Shown here: positions 50,731-60,161 of the stretch, piece by piece | How the letters are laid out: every line of letters starts with the position of its first letter | Position numbering within the stretch: position 1 is the first letter of the stretch | DNA from: Ciceribacter thiooxidans | Lineage (GTDB): Bacteria > Pseudomonadota > Alphaproteobacteria > Rhizobiales > Rhizobiaceae | Length of the DNA stretch: 64,000 nt | Assembly (NCBI RefSeq): GCF_014126615.1 | Contig: NZ_CP059896.1 | Coordinates: 3,110,501-3,174,500, forward strand | Direction of reading: 5' to 3' | Translations under genes and position numbers: made by a program | The notes under the pieces: generated by a model | The model's input: only the letters and a program-made list of their open reading frames with translations | Told to the model about the DNA's origin: nothing | Database searches by the model: none

Positions 50731-53016
50731 ATGCCTGCATCAGACAAGGCCGACCGCATCAGGACATCCGTCACCGAACAGGAAGCGCTCGATTTCCACG
50801 CCCAGGGCCGACCGGGCAAGCTCGAAATCGCACCGACGAAGCCGATGGCGACGCAACGAGATCTCTCGCTTGCCTATTCACCGGGCGTTGCGGTTCCAGT
50901 CAAGGCGATCGCCGCCGACCCGGGAACGGCTTACGATTACACGACTCGCGGCAACATGGTGGCCGTCATCACCAACGGCACGGCAATCCTCGGCCTCGGC
51001 AATCTCGGCGCGCTCGCGGCCAAGCCGGTGATGGAAGGCAAGTCCGTCCTCTTCAAGCGGTTCGCCGATGTCGATTCCATCGACCTCGAAGTCGACACCG
51101 AGAACGTCGACGAATTCATTAATAGCGTCCGCTACCTCGGGCCTTCCTTCGGCGGTATCAACCTCGAGGACATCAAGGCGCCGGACTGCTTCATCATCGA
51201 GCAGCGCCTGCGCGAGCTCATGGACATTCCGGTCTTCCACGACGACCAGCATGGCACGGCGATCATCGCCGCAGCCGGGTTGATCAATGCGCTCGAACTC
51301 ACCGGACGCGATTTCAAGAACACGCGGCTCGTCTGCAACGGCGCGGGCGCGGCGGCGATCGCCTGCATCGAGCTCATCAAGGCCATGGGCTTCAATCCGG
51401 AGAACGTCACGCTTTGCGACACCAAGGGCGTGATCTACCAAGGCCGGCCGGAAGGCATGAACCAGTGGAAATCGGCCCATGCCGTAAAGACCGACCGGCG
51501 CACGCTCGCCGAAGCGATGGAAGGCGCCGACGTCGTATTGGGGCTCTCCCAGAAGGGCGCGTTTACGGCCGACATGATCCGCTCGATGGCCGCGAACCCG
51601 ATCATCTTTGCGATGGCCAATCCGGATCCGGAAATTACGCCGGAAGAAGTCGCCGATATCCGCAGCGACGCGATCATGGCCACCGGCCGGTCGGACTACC
51701 CGAACCAGGTCAACAACGTGCTCGGCTTCCCCTATATCTTCCGCGGTGCGCTCGACGTCCGCGCCTCCTCGATCAACGACGCCATGAAGATCGCCGCGGT
51801 GCGGTCGCTCGCCGCGTTGGCACGGGAAGACGTTCCCGACGATGTGGCAGCCGCCTATCAGGGGACCCGTCCGCGCTTCGGCGCCGAGTACATCATCCCG
51901 GTCCCTTTCGATCCGCGACTGATCTCGGCCATACCGGTCGCCGTCGCCAAGGCTGCGATGGAGACCGGCGTCGCGCGCAAGCCGATCACCGATCTCGACG
52001 CCTATGCGCGAGAGCTTTCGGCGCGTCGCGACCCGATCGCCGCAACGACGCAGCACCTCTACGAGCGGGTGCGTAACCATCCGAAGCGCGTCGTCTTTGC
52101 CGAGGGCGAGGAAGAACAGGTGATGCGCGCCGCAATCGCCTTCGCCAACCAGGGGCTCGGCACGGCGATCCTCGTCGGTCGCGACGATCCCCTCAAGGCC
52201 ACCGCTGCCCGGGCTGGCATCGACCTCGACCGTCCGGGAATCGAAGTGGTCAACGCGCGTCTTTCGACCCGCGTCGAGGCTTACACCGAGTATCTCTACT
52301 CGCGACTGCAGCGCAAAGGCTACCTGCTGCGCGACTGCCAGCGTCTCATAAACACCGACCGCAACCACTTCTCCGCCTGCATGGTGACGCTCGGCGACGC
52401 CGATGCCATGGTGACCGGCACAACCCGCAACTATTCGACGGCGCTCGAGGATGTCCGCCGCTGTATCGACCCGCAGCCGGGCCACCGCGTGATCGGCGTG
52501 TCGCTCGCGCTGACCCGTGGACGGACGGTGCTCGTCGCCGATACCGCCGTTCACGACATGCCGACCGCCGAAGAGCTCGCCGACATCGCGGAGGAGGCGG
52601 CCGGCTTCGCCCGCAGTTTCGGCTACGAGCCTCGGGTGGCGCTGCTTGCCTATTCAACCTTCGGACATCCGACCGGCGAACGTTCCGAACGGCTGCGCGA
52701 GGCAGTGAAGATCCTCGACACGCGCCGGGTCGACTTCGAGTATGACGGCGAGATGGGAGCGGATGTGGCGCTCAATGCGCACCGCATGGAACAGTATCCC
52801 TTCTGCCGCCTCTCGGGCACCGCGAACGTGCTGGTGATGCCGGCCATCCACTCCGCTTCAATCTCCACGAAAATGCTGCAGGAGCTCGGCGGCTCCACCG
52901 TCATGGGGCCAATTCTGGTCGGCCTCGGGAAGTCGGTGCAGATCGCCTCGATGGGGGCGAAGGACACGGACATCGTCAACATGGCGGCGATCGCAGCCTA
53001 CAATGCCGTCGCCTGA
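50731..53016 (+). CDS. tme: NADP-dependent malic enzyme with phosphotransacetylase-like domain
   Basis: A 761-residue fusion. The N-terminal malic enzyme (about 1-430) shows [48 protein letters not shown] and the nucleotide motif [16 protein letters not shown]. The C-terminal part (about 440-760) is a phosphate acetyl/butyryltransferase-like domain ([16 protein letters not shown] onward). It decarboxylates malate to pyruvate. In S. meliloti the Tme and Dme proteins share this layout; the location beside mutS and olsB, as I recall it, favours Tme (NADP). Dme (NAD) is the alternative. Confidence 0.92.
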   Translation: MPASDKADRIRTSVTEQEALDFHAQGRPGKLEIAPTKPMATQRDLSLAYSPGVAVPVKAIAADPGTAYDYTTRGNMVAVITNGTAILGLGNLGALAAKPVMEGKSVLFKRFADVDSIDLEVDTENVDEFINSVRYLGPSFGGINLEDIKAPDCFIIEQRLRELMDIPVFHDDQHGTAIIAAAGLINALELTGRDFKNTRLVCNGAGAAAIACIELIKAMGFNPENVTLCDTKGVIYQGRPEGMNQWKSAHAVKTDRRTLAEAMEGADVVLGLSQKGAFTADMIRSMAANPIIFAMANPDPEITPEEVADIRSDAIMATGRSDYPNQVNNVLGFPYIFRGALDVRASSINDAMKIAAVRSLAALAREDVPDDVAAAYQGTRPRFGAEYIIPVPFDPRLISAIPVAVAKAAMETGVARKPITDLDAYARELSARRDPIAATTQHLYERVRNHPKRVVFAEGEEEQVMRAAIAFANQGLGTAILVGRDDPLKATAARAGIDLDRPGIEVVNARLSTRVEAYTEYLYSRLQRKGYLLRDCQRLINTDRNHFSACMVTLGDADAMVTGTTRNYSTALEDVRRCIDPQPGHRVIGVSLALTRGRTVLVADTAVHDMPTAEELADIAEEAAGFARSFGYEPRVALLAYSTFGHPTGERSERLREAVKILDTRRVDFEYDGEMGADVALNAHRMEQYPFCRLSGTANVLVMPAIHSASISTKMLQELGGSTVMGPILVGLGKSVQIASMGAKDTDIVNMAAIAAYNAVA

Positions 53017-53957
53017 TCGGGCGGGGCCGGTATGTGCGACCGGATCGATCGTTCAAAAGTCGATTCGAGCGCCCGCATGTCGGCGGCCAGTTCCTCCCGG
53101 AGCCAGGCCTTGAAGGCTTCGACGGCCGGATTGCGTCGGGTGGTTTGGGCGGTCACGAAATAGTGGCCGTCGCCGGTCGGCGCCCACGGCCCGAAGGGAA
53201 TGACGAGCTGGCCCGTCTGTACGGCGTGGGAAGCGAGCGTCTGCCAGGCAAGCATCACGCCCTGTCCGGCAATCGTCGCGTCCAGGCAGAGCGATGCCTC
53301 GTTGAAGACGTGCCGGGTGGCGAGTGTACGGCCGCCGAGACCGGCCGACTCCAGCCATACATCCCAGCCGAACAATGCGTGTCCATCGATGACGGCCGGC
53401 AACGTCAGAATATCGGCGGGTTCCTTGAGGTCACGGGCGAGTGCCGGTGAGCATACCGGGAAGACGCGTTGCGCCAGAATGAGCTCGGAGCGCACGCCCG
53501 GCCAGTGCCCCTTGCCAACCCGGATGCAGAGGTCGATGTCGGAGGTAGAAGGGTCGACGAGCCGGGTCGTTGCGTCCATCCTCAGATTGATTTCCGGATG
53601 ACGGGCGGAAAACCCGCCCAAGCGGTGCACAAGCCAGCGCGCCGCAAAGACGGGAGCGACCGAGATCGTCAGCAGCTTGTCGTCATGCCTTCGCGCTGCC
53701 GCGACGGCGCCTGACAGCAGGCTGAAGGCTTCGGTGAGTCGCGGCAGGATATCGGCCGACGCCTTGGTCGGGGCGAGGCCCTTCGGCGTGCGTTCGAAGA
53801 GTTGCCGACCGAGTTGCCGTTCGGCCTTGATGACCTGTTGGCTCACGGCGCCGACCGAGACGCCAAGCTCATCGGCTGCTCCTTGCAGGGATCCGAGCCG
53901 ACCAACCGCCTCCAACGCCCTCAGACCGTTGAGATGAATGAGATTCAGGTTCCTCAT
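52998..53957 (-). CDS. LysR-family regulator, GcvA-like
   Basis: A 319-residue transcriptional regulator with an N-terminal winged HTH (about 8-65; GLRALEAVGRLGSLQGAADELGV, then VSVGAVSQQVIKAERQLG). An effector domain of the GcvA/AmpR type follows (ISVAPVFAARWLVHRLGGF...). The target is unknown. Its 3' end overlaps that of tme by 19 bases, and it is divergent from a small gene at 54107, the most likely target. A palindromic TATAGA-TTT-TCTATA starts at its own initiation codon. Confidence 0.92.
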   Translation of the reverse strand: MRNLNLIHLNGLRALEAVGRLGSLQGAADELGVSVGAVSQQVIKAERQLGRQLFERTPKGLAPTKASADILPRLTEAFSLLSGAVAAARRHDDKLLTISVAPVFAARWLVHRLGGFSARHPEINLRMDATTRLVDPSTSDIDLCIRVGKGHWPGVRSELILAQRVFPVCSPALARDLKEPADILTLPAVIDGHALFGWDVWLESAGLGGRTLATRHVFNEASLCLDATIAGQGVMLAWQTLASHAVQTGQLVIPFGPWAPTGDGHYFVTAQTTRRNPAVEAFKAWLREELAADMRALESTFERSIRSHIPAPPDQATAL

Positions 53958-53971
53958 ATAGATTTTCTATA
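53957..53971. promoter_or_regulatory. Candidate LysR operator
   Basis: TATAGA (53957-53962) and TCTATA (53966-53971) form a perfect inverted repeat with a three-base centre, containing the T-N11-A pattern of LysR boxes. It overlaps the first base of the LysR start codon and faces the divergent small gene, so it could serve for autoregulation. Confidence 0.4.
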
Positions 53972-54106
53972 GCAGAAGGCGCCAAATCTCAATTGAAGCT
54001 TCTCCAGACAAGGAGCAGTATCCTCGTACACACACCAGAATTCCAGCGTCGATTGCCCTCGTTGGCGTCGTTCAGCCAGAGGGTAGCGAATTCCGGAGGC
54101 GATCCA

Positions 54107-54358
54107 ATGTTCAAGTTTTTCTGGAGAAAGAGCGCTTCGCTGCGCTCCGACGAGACCCCTTATCCGCGGGATCCGCTAAGCCATCCCGTCATAGCTTCGA
54201 TGAGCCAGCGGCAAATCGCGGATCTGCCTTTCGAGCCTTACGCTTTCGCCAACGCCGGTCCGGTATCCGATGCGACGATCGCCGGATCGCCGAGAAAACC
54301 CGGCCCCCTCCGGCACGTCAGCTTGCGAACCGCCCCGCATCGGTTCCGTAATAATTGA
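54107..54358 (+). CDS. Small hypothetical protein divergent from LysR gene
   Basis: An 83-residue basic soluble protein starting MFKFFWRKSASLRSDETP. The start is supported by a strong GGAGG ribosome site at 54095-54099 with seven-base spacing. The middle, with DPLSHPVIASMSQRQIADLPFEPY, looks like a short conserved segment; the C-terminus is Arg/Pro-rich. I do not recognise the family. Its last 41 bases overlap the 3' end of olsB on the other strand. Divergence from the LysR gene suggests it is the LysR target. Confidence 0.6.
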   Translation: MFKFFWRKSASLRSDETPYPRDPLSHPVIASMSQRQIADLPFEPYAFANAGPVSDATIAGSPRKPGPLRHVSLRTAPHRFRNN

Positions 54359-55193
54359 GGTAGCGGTCCGAGATGCGAGAGATCGGCAGAACGATCAAGA
54401 CGTCGGTCGTGTTGAAGGCATGGTCGACGACGGCACCAGAGCCGAACATCGCACCAAGTCGCAGATAGCCCTTGATCAACGGCGGCATCGAGGAGACAGC
54501 TTTGCGGGCATTGATCGCCTCGACCGGCATCAGATCCATTTCACGATAGAGTTCCGGGCGTGCTTTGACAGCCCATTCGCCTTCGGCAACGGCGTGATTA
54601 TGCAGGAAGGAAAGCGCAAGCGCATGCTCCTCCGGATACACGCCGGGAAACGAGGCGCAACCGATCATGGCGTCCCCGCGATGGCGCAAGGCGTAAGCCC
54701 AGGCACCGTGCCAGAGCAGTTCCATGGTGCGCTTGTTGCGATATTCCGGCAGTACACAGGAGCGGCCGAGCTCGATGAAACGCTTGCCGGGATGACTGGC
54801 GATCAGCCGGTCGATCGAAAACTCGGACGCCGAATAGAAGCCGCCATGGGCTTCGGCAACCTCCTGCCGCAGCAGCCGGTAGGTGCCGACGATCTGTTCT
54901 TCCGGGTCGCCCTCGATGGAACGATCGACCACGACAAGATGATCGCAGAGCGCATCCCAGCCATCGACGTCGCGTTTGCGTCTGGCTCCTTCCGGAGCGA
55001 CCTGCGCGTGCATCTCCTCGACAAAGACCTTATAGCGAATGGACTGTGCCGCATCGATCTCGGAGTCGCTGCGCGTGAGGCGGGTTTCGAGCGTACCGAT
55101 CCTGCCGAGCAGATCATTCGGCGCCGTCGTTGCGGCATTGACTGCGTTCGCACCGTCGGCCGCGGTCGTGATGTCGAGAAGTTGAGTGTTCAT
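54318..55193 (-). CDS. olsB: L-ornithine N-alpha-acyltransferase (ornithine lipid synthesis)
   Basis: A 291-residue GNAT-like acyltransferase of the OlsB/hemolysin-type family that transfers a 3-hydroxyacyl group from AcpP to ornithine, making lyso-ornithine lipid. The family core IRYKVFVEEM, LVVVDRSIEGD...VGTYRLLRQ, RFIELGRSCVLPEYRNKRTMELLW and IGCASFPGV is clear. OlsA, which completes the lipid, is encoded 15 kb away. ATG at 55193 is chosen; a longer in-frame start at 55229 exists. A Pho-box-like repeat lies 50 bases upstream. Confidence 0.93.
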   Translation of the reverse strand: MNTQLLDITTAADGANAVNAATTAPNDLLGRIGTLETRLTRSDSEIDAAQSIRYKVFVEEMHAQVAPEGARRKRDVDGWDALCDHLVVVDRSIEGDPEEQIVGTYRLLRQEVAEAHGGFYSASEFSIDRLIASHPGKRFIELGRSCVLPEYRNKRTMELLWHGAWAYALRHRGDAMIGCASFPGVYPEEHALALSFLHNHAVAEGEWAVKARPELYREMDLMPVEAINARKAVSSMPPLIKGYLRLGAMFGSGAVVDHAFNTTDVLIVLPISRISDRYLNYYGTDAGRFAS

Positions 55194-55242
55194 GGCGAGT
55201 CGTCCGGAACCGCTTCGTTTCAGGGTCATAAACCACGCCTAT

Positions 55243-55260
55243 GCGACAGGAAGGTGACAC
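55243..55260 (-). promoter_or_regulatory. Candidate Pho box upstream of olsB
   Basis: On the minus strand GTGTCAC-CTTC-CTGTCGC forms two 7-bp direct repeats with 11-bp periodicity, close to the Pho box CTGTCAT-N4-CTGTCAT. A third, weaker copy (CTGTGAC) lies just upstream. It ends 50 bases before the olsB ATG. Ornithine lipids are made under phosphate limitation in rhizobia, which fits PhoB control. Confidence 0.5.
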
Positions 55261-55344
55261 GGTCTGTCACAGGCGCCACGCTAACATCTTTGTCCGACTG
55301 TCGCAATTCGACAAAGTCGGCGTCGCGCCTGATCGATTAGTCCT

Positions 55345-55836
55345 CTACCCCTTCCTCGCCCGGGTTACCGTGAACTCGTCGAGAATGATGAAAGCCGCAC
55401 CGACGGTAATCAGGCTATCGGCCAGATTGAACACGGCAAACGACCATGTCTGGGTGTAGAACAGAACATAGTCGATTACGTGCCCGTAGACGAAGCGGTC
55501 GATGATGTTGCCGATCGCTCCGGCAATGATCATCACGAAGCCCAGATGGGCGAAGTGGTGGACAGGACTCGTCCGCCTCCAGAGCCAGAACACGAATGCG
55601 ACGATGGCGATTCGCAGTCCGACTATGAACCAGCCGTGGGCGTCGGAAAGCATCGAGAAGGCCACGCCGAGATTGTGGGTTCGGTAAAGCGCCAGCATCG
55701 GCATGACAGGCACCGGCTGCTGCAACGGCAGCGATGTCTCAACGAGATATTTGATCGCCTGATCGAGAAGAAGAGCGAGCACGATGAAACAAATCGCCGG
55801 GAGCGGACGTGCGAAGATTGCCGGATGTCTCGTCAT
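55345..55836 (-). CDS. lspA: Lipoprotein signal peptidase
   Basis: A 163-residue inner-membrane aspartyl protease that removes signal peptides from prolipoproteins. It has four helices; the catalytic aspartates lie in [19 protein letters not shown] and [15 protein letters not shown], and the N-terminal [11 protein letters not shown] motif is conserved. Its start overlaps the stop of the upstream RNA methyltransferase by four bases. It acts before Lnt, also encoded here. Confidence 0.96.
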   Translation of the reverse strand: MTRHPAIFARPLPAICFIVLALLLDQAIKYLVETSLPLQQPVPVMPMLALYRTHNLGVAFSMLSDAHGWFIVGLRIAIVAFVFWLWRRTSPVHHFAHLGFVMIIAGAIGNIIDRFVYGHVIDYVLFYTQTWSFAVFNLADSLITVGAAFIILDEFTVTRARKG

Positions 55837-56693
55837 TTCGCATCGCCAAGCGTCAGAAGGTGGCGGCGCGCTTCGAACAGCATCACGCCCGTCGCAACAG
55901 CGAGATTGAGCGAGTCGGCACGACCGGCCTGTGGGATGCGCGCCAGCGCATCGGCCTCGCGTGCAAGTTCGTCCGGAAGTCCGGACTGCTCGTTGCCCAT
56001 CAGAACGACGACCGGCTTACGCTTATAGTCGATCGTCCGATAGTCGACAGCACCGGCAAGATGGGTCGCGACGACCTGTCCCCCGCACTTCGCCTTCCAG
56101 CGAACGAACTCTTCGACCGAGGTCTTGACCAGCGGCATCGCAAACAGTGAGCCCATGGTGGCCCGCACGGTCTCGAGCGAGAAGGGATCGGTGCAGTCGC
56201 CGATCAGGATGACACCGGAAGCGCCGGCCGCATCGGCCGTGCGGATGATGGTTCCGAGATTGCCGGGATCGCGCACGCGATCGAGCGCCACCCAGGTTTC
56301 GTTCTTGCCGAGATGCACGTCCTTCAGCGCCCTGAACCGCTGCTCGAAGACGCCCGCTACCATTTGCGGGTTGTCACGACGTGTGATGGCCGACATCACC
56401 TTATCGTTTACCTCGAGCACCAGACCGCCTGCCGCGACGGCGCGTGCGGCAACCTTTTCGACCAACGGCTTGCCTCGGCCGGCTTTGGAATAAACGAGGA
56501 CTTTGATGGTCCAGCCGAGATCAAGCGCGTCGATCACGAGCTTCAGCCCCTCGGCCATGAAGCTCCTCGTCTCGTCCCGCGTCTTTTTGAGGGACAGCGC
56601 CTTGATATCCTTGACGATCGGGTTCGAAAGGCTCGTCACCTCCTTGACCTGGCCAACCCGGCGCGGGCCTTGTTCGCGAAGATCGTCGTTCAT
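55833..56693 (-). CDS. TrmH/SpoU-family RNA 2'-O-methyltransferase
   Basis: A 286-residue SPOUT methyltransferase. An N-terminal substrate-binding domain ([20 protein letters not shown], with [18 protein letters not shown]) precedes the knotted SPOUT domain. That domain has motif 1 [22 protein letters not shown], motif 2 [12 protein letters not shown] and motif 3 [17 protein letters not shown]. The RNA target (rRNA or tRNA) is not resolved by sequence. ATG at 56693 overlaps the preceding methyltransferase stop and the gene overlaps lspA, so the three are coupled. Confidence 0.93.
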   Translation of the reverse strand: MNDDLREQGPRRVGQVKEVTSLSNPIVKDIKALSLKKTRDETRSFMAEGLKLVIDALDLGWTIKVLVYSKAGRGKPLVEKVAARAVAAGGLVLEVNDKVMSAITRRDNPQMVAGVFEQRFRALKDVHLGKNETWVALDRVRDPGNLGTIIRTADAAGASGVILIGDCTDPFSLETVRATMGSLFAMPLVKTSVEEFVRWKAKCGGQVVATHLAGAVDYRTIDYKRKPVVVLMGNEQSGLPDELAREADALARIPQAGRADSLNLAVATGVMLFEARRHLLTLGDAK

Positions 56694-57862
56694 TTCGGCA
56701 CCCACCGGCTGAAGAGTGATGTTGAAAGCGCCCGGCCGGGCGTCTTGCCGTCGAGTCCGGCCTCCCGGATCACCAGTTCGCCGGATTCCACGATCCCGCC
56801 CTTGCCGCGCATGGTCTCGCGCATCAGTTCGTGGATGGAATAGAAGCTAGCCCGGATCGAATAGGCCGTCAGCACGAGGCCGAGTGCCTTCGGAGCCAGG
56901 ATTTCCCGGCAAATGTCGAGCATGGCCGGTAGATGATCGAAGAGCTGCCAGACCTCGCCGTTGGGGCCTCGGCCGAATTTCGGCGGATCAGTGAGGATGA
57001 TGTCATAGCGACTGCCTCGACGCTCTTCGCGCTGAATGAACTTCATCGCGTCGTCGCAGATCCACCGAATCGGTGCCCTTTCGAGTCGGCTCAAAGCCTG
57101 GTTCTCGCGCGCCCAGCCGATCGCCTTCTTCGACGCGTCGACGTGGGTGACCTCGGCCCCGGCAGCGGCGGCGACGAGCGAGGCGACGCCCGTGTAGCCG
57201 AAGAGATTCAGCACCTTCAGCGGCCGGCCATGACCTTCGATGCGTTCCTTCATCCAGCTCCAGTGTGCGATCTGCTCGGGGAAGACCCCGACGTGGCGGA
57301 AGGCAGTGAAGCGGCCGAGAAAATCGACACCGAGAAGCGAAAGCGGCCAGGTCTCGCCAAGCGCCTCGCGGGTGAAGCGCCAGCGCCCCATGCCGTCCTC
57401 GTCGGTGTCCCCGGTGAAAACTGCATCCGCCTTGTCCCAGACGTGAGACGGCAGCGCTTTCGGCCATAGAGCCTGCGCTTCGGGACGTATGATGCGATAA
57501 GGACCGTATTGCTCCAGCTTCAAGCCGTCGCCGCTGTCGATCAGATGGAAATCTCCGGCACCGAGACTCTCGAGGATGAGCGGAACGTGCTCGGCCGGGC
57601 GTTCGCCGGCCCGGATCTGCAGTATACGAGTGGGCTCGTCTGCCTGTGCCGGCGGCTTCTCGGGCATAGATTTCGCAGCCTGTCGGCGGGTGTGCTCACG
57701 GCTCTTGCCGGAGCCGGGCTTCGTGACAGCCGCGGCGGGCGATTTCCCGTCTCTCGGTCCCTTGCCGCCCAATCCCGCCGGCTTGCCGCGGGCCGGCCGG
57801 CGCTCTTTGTTCTTCACGCCTTGGTCCTGTCTTTGTCGATCGTCCAGTGATCGCGAGCCCAT
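56690..57862 (-). CDS. Class I SAM-dependent methyltransferase (RlmI-like, PF10672 type)
   Basis: A roughly 390-residue protein. A basic, disordered N-terminal 75 residues rich in Lys, Arg and Pro leads to a Rossmann methyltransferase. Its SAM motif is VLNLFGYTGVASLVAAAAGAEVTHVDAS, and the catalytic-type DPPKFGRGPNGEVW has the IILTDPPKF pattern. This resembles 23S rRNA cytosine methyltransferases of the RlmI/RlmK group. The start is uncertain: GTG at 57817, with AGGA upstream, would remove 15 residues. Gene overlap with the next methyltransferase suggests an RNA-modification pair. Confidence 0.88.
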   Translation of the reverse strand: MGSRSLDDRQRQDQGVKNKERRPARGKPAGLGGKGPRDGKSPAAAVTKPGSGKSREHTRRQAAKSMPEKPPAQADEPTRILQIRAGERPAEHVPLILESLGAGDFHLIDSGDGLKLEQYGPYRIIRPEAQALWPKALPSHVWDKADAVFTGDTDEDGMGRWRFTREALGETWPLSLLGVDFLGRFTAFRHVGVFPEQIAHWSWMKERIEGHGRPLKVLNLFGYTGVASLVAAAAGAEVTHVDASKKAIGWARENQALSRLERAPIRWICDDAMKFIQREERRGSRYDIILTDPPKFGRGPNGEVWQLFDHLPAMLDICREILAPKALGLVLTAYSIRASFYSIHELMRETMRGKGGIVESGELVIREAGLDGKTPGRALSTSLFSRWVPK

Positions 57863-57922
57863 AGCACCACAGCGGCTTACGCGAAAGCGCTTTCGGCTCG
57901 TTAAGGACTTTCGACGGCGAGC

Positions 57923-58267
57923 CTATTTGGATTGCAACTGCGGCAGATCGCGGCCCGCGATCTGCTCCGCCCGCGCCTTGTGCCTTTCGGCCTCCACCTG
58001 CCATTGCTGGGCAGAGCGCGACTCGGTGCGGGCGCGCTTGCGATACTTGCGCTGAGAAAGCCACACCACAGCACCACCGATCACAATTCCCAACATGACC
58101 GCGAGGAACAGGAAAACGAAGAACGGCGCAGTCAGCGACAGCACTGCATCCTCCGGCCGGAAAGGATTGAGCGCGAGCGTCACGCTCTGGCGATTGGCAA
58201 CGGACAGCACGACAAGCACGATGCCGAGCGGTACAAGCACAATCAGATTGACGATCTTCTTTACCAT
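57923..58267 (-). CDS. lapA: LapA-domain (DUF1049) membrane protein
   Basis: A 114-residue protein with two transmembrane helices (about 7-24 and 45-70) and a central VLSVANRQSVTLALNPF segment typical of LapA/DUF1049. The C-terminal half is a charged coiled-coil-like helix (RKYRKRARTESRSAQQWQVEAERHKARAEQ). LapA with LapB tunes LpxC turnover in E. coli; lapB is not adjacent here. It lies 74 bases downstream of ihfB, a conserved pairing. Confidence 0.88.
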   Translation of the reverse strand: MVKKIVNLIVLVPLGIVLVVLSVANRQSVTLALNPFRPEDAVLSLTAPFFVFLFLAVMLGIVIGGAVVWLSQRKYRKRARTESRSAQQWQVEAERHKARAEQIAGRDLPQLQSK

Positions 58268-58341
58268 CGCTCACTCTCCTCGGCAGACGTATTCCAATAA
58301 CGCCCGGCGCGGTTCGCTTGCGCTCAGGCTGACGGGGCCGC

Positions 58342-58644
58342 TCAATCCCCGTCCTGGTCGCCCATCCCGGGATTGAGGCGTTCGCGCAATTCCTTGCCGG
58401 TCTTGAAGAACGGCACCCACTTCTCCTCCACGAAAACCGATTCTCCGGTCCGAGGATTGCGCCCCGAGCGAGACGGGCGATTCTTGACCGAGAAGGCGCC
58501 GAAGCCGCGAAGCTCGACGCGGTTACCGGCAGCCAGCGCATCGGTGATCTCGTCTAGGACAGCATTGACGATGTTCTCGACGTCACGGTGATAAAGATGC
58601 GGATTTCGCGCCGCGACGATCTGCACCAATTCCGACTTGATCAC
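58342..58644 (-). CDS. ihfB: Integration host factor subunit beta
   Basis: A 100-residue DNA-bending HU/IHF-family protein. [26 protein letters not shown] and the DNA-binding arm [23 protein letters not shown] identify the beta subunit. The start is GTG at 58644 with AGGGGG upstream; the longer frame is rejected because IhfB starts with (M/V)IKSEL. IHF assists sigma54 promoters, and rpoN is encoded about 2.5 kb away. It is divergent from lptC. Confidence 0.95.
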   Translation of the reverse strand: MIKSELVQIVAARNPHLYHRDVENIVNAVLDEITDALAAGNRVELRGFGAFSVKNRPSRSGRNPRTGESVFVEEKWVPFFKTGKELRERLNPGMGDQDGD

Positions 58645-58784
58645 GCTCGCCCCCTGAGATTGTGGTTTCCTGCAATAGAGGAGCCAAGGTGCCAAACTAA
58701 AAAAGCACCGTCAAGAAACAACTTAGCCGAAACTCCGCAACGTGCCCGGCGAGCACGGAAGTCGTCCGTCAGGGGTGGCGTGGA

Positions 58785-58812
58785 CTTGCATTCGCGCCAA
58801 CAATTTCCATAT
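58785..58812 (+). promoter_or_regulatory. Candidate promoter upstream of lptC
   Basis: CTTGCA (58785-58790) and CCATAT (58807-58812) are 16 bases apart in the ihfB-lptC divergent gap. It could be a sigma70 or RpoH-type promoter for the lptCAB operon, with a leader of about 90 bases. The rest of the gap shows nothing else recognisable. Confidence 0.35.
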
Positions 58813-58910
58813 TGGCATGCGATCTTATTAATGCGATGTGTCGTGTCGGTTGCGGCAGGCTGCGGGCGGGGCCATTCCCGCTCGATATTATTCTGGAACA
58901 GGCCTGATTC

Positions 58911-59576
58911 ATGTTGAACAGGGTAGATGAGAGTGCCGCGACTGCCGGCCTTCAGCCGGACGTGCGCGCCTACCAGAGGGCGGTGGCGCATTCTGCACGC
59001 GTGCGCCACCTCAAGGTTCTGCTCCCGGTGGCTGCCTTCGTCATATCTCTCGCCTTCGTCGCAGTGTCGGTGATCCGGGCCTATCTCCCGGAAAACGTGA
59101 AAATGGAATCTGCGCGGATCGAGAATGGCAAGGTCGTGATGGAGAAGCCCGCCATTTCGGGGCGCAACTCGGATGGCATCAGCTATTCCATGCGCGCCGA
59201 ACGCGCTCTTCAGGATATCAGGAACCCGAACATCATCACTCTCGAGACAATCGCAGCGGCGGTTCCGATCGATGACAAGACCATCGCCCGCGTCATCGCT
59301 GAAAGCGGTGTCTTCGACCGCTCCACCGACCGACTGGACATGACGGCGCCCTTCACGATCAAGCTCAGCACGGGCATCGAGGCTGCATTCAAGTCTGCTC
59401 ACCTGGACATCAAGGGCGGCAGCATGGAGACCAAGGACCCTGTCGCCATCACCGCAAAGGAAGCGTCGATTGTTGCGCAGTCGCTCAAGATGACAGATAA
59501 GGGGCGAGTAATCACCTTCGCGGGAAAAGTTCGGGTCAACATCGAACCGTCCGCTATCCGTAAAGCGGACAACTGA
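58911..59576 (+). CDS. lptC: LPS export protein LptC
   Basis: A 221-residue inner-membrane-anchored periplasmic protein of the LPS transport bridge. One transmembrane helix lies at about 34-56. The periplasmic beta-jellyroll domain shows NGISYSMRAERALQD-like and LSTGIEAAFKSAHLDIKGG strands with the MTAPFTIKLSTG motif. Length is typical of alphaproteobacterial LptC. lptA starts 14 bases downstream, making a compact lptC-lptA-lptB operon. Confidence 0.92.
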   Translation: MLNRVDESAATAGLQPDVRAYQRAVAHSARVRHLKVLLPVAAFVISLAFVAVSVIRAYLPENVKMESARIENGKVVMEKPAISGRNSDGISYSMRAERALQDIRNPNIITLETIAAAVPIDDKTIARVIAESGVFDRSTDRLDMTAPFTIKLSTGIEAAFKSAHLDIKGGSMETKDPVAITAKEASIVAQSLKMTDKGRVITFAGKVRVNIEPSAIRKADN

Positions 59577-59590
59577 GAGCCGGTCCAGTC

Positions 59591-60145
59591 ATGAAAGACA
59601 AACGTCAGAATTCGGTTTTGGTGGCTGGGCTGCTGGTTGCCTTCGGCATGTCTGTTGCTGGGTCGGCACCGGCTCTGGCACAGGCGACGAAAAGCAACCT
59701 CGACGGCCTGAAACTTTCCAACGACAAGCCGATCCAGATCGAAAGTGACGAACTGCAAATCCGCGAGCAGGAGAAGGTTGCGCTCTTCAACGGCAATGTG
59801 AAGGTCGTACAGGGCACCACGGTCCTGCAGTCAGGCAACATGACGGTTCATTATCGTGGCGACAGCACCTCGGTGACCAGCGGCAACGCCGACATTCAGA
59901 AGATAGACGTCACCAACAAGGTCTTCCTTTCCTCCGGCACCCAGCAGGCCACCGCCGAACGCGGCTATTTCGACATGGACCGCCAGGTATTCGTGCTCGA
60001 AGGTGACCGGGTGGTTCTGTCGGAAGGCCAGAACGTCTTCGTCGGCTGCAAACTGACGGTTCAGATGAATACCGGCGAAGCAAAACTCGACAGCTGCGGC
60101 GGCCGGGTGCAGATCCAGCTCGACCCGAAATCCCAGAAGAAGTAA
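59591..60145 (+). CDS. lptA: LPS transport periplasmic protein LptA
   Basis: A 184-residue periplasmic protein with a signal peptide (about 1-31, cut near ALAQA). The OstA-like domain has IQIESDELQIREQEKVALFNGNVKVVQGTTVL and GDRVVLSEGQNVFVGCKLTV, which form the beta-taco that carries LPS between LptC and LptD. It lies between lptC and lptB. Confidence 0.94.
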   Translation: MKDKRQNSVLVAGLLVAFGMSVAGSAPALAQATKSNLDGLKLSNDKPIQIESDELQIREQEKVALFNGNVKVVQGTTVLQSGNMTVHYRGDSTSVTSGNADIQKIDVTNKVFLSSGTQQATAERGYFDMDRQVFVLEGDRVVLSEGQNVFVGCKLTVQMNTGEAKLDSCGGRVQIQLDPKSQKK

Positions 60146-60161
60146 CCGGACCGGTCGGCAC

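Noticed and set aside
50878..52554. 558-codon open frame antisense to tme
   Set aside because: Shadow frame of a GC-rich gene; no motif or ribosome site.
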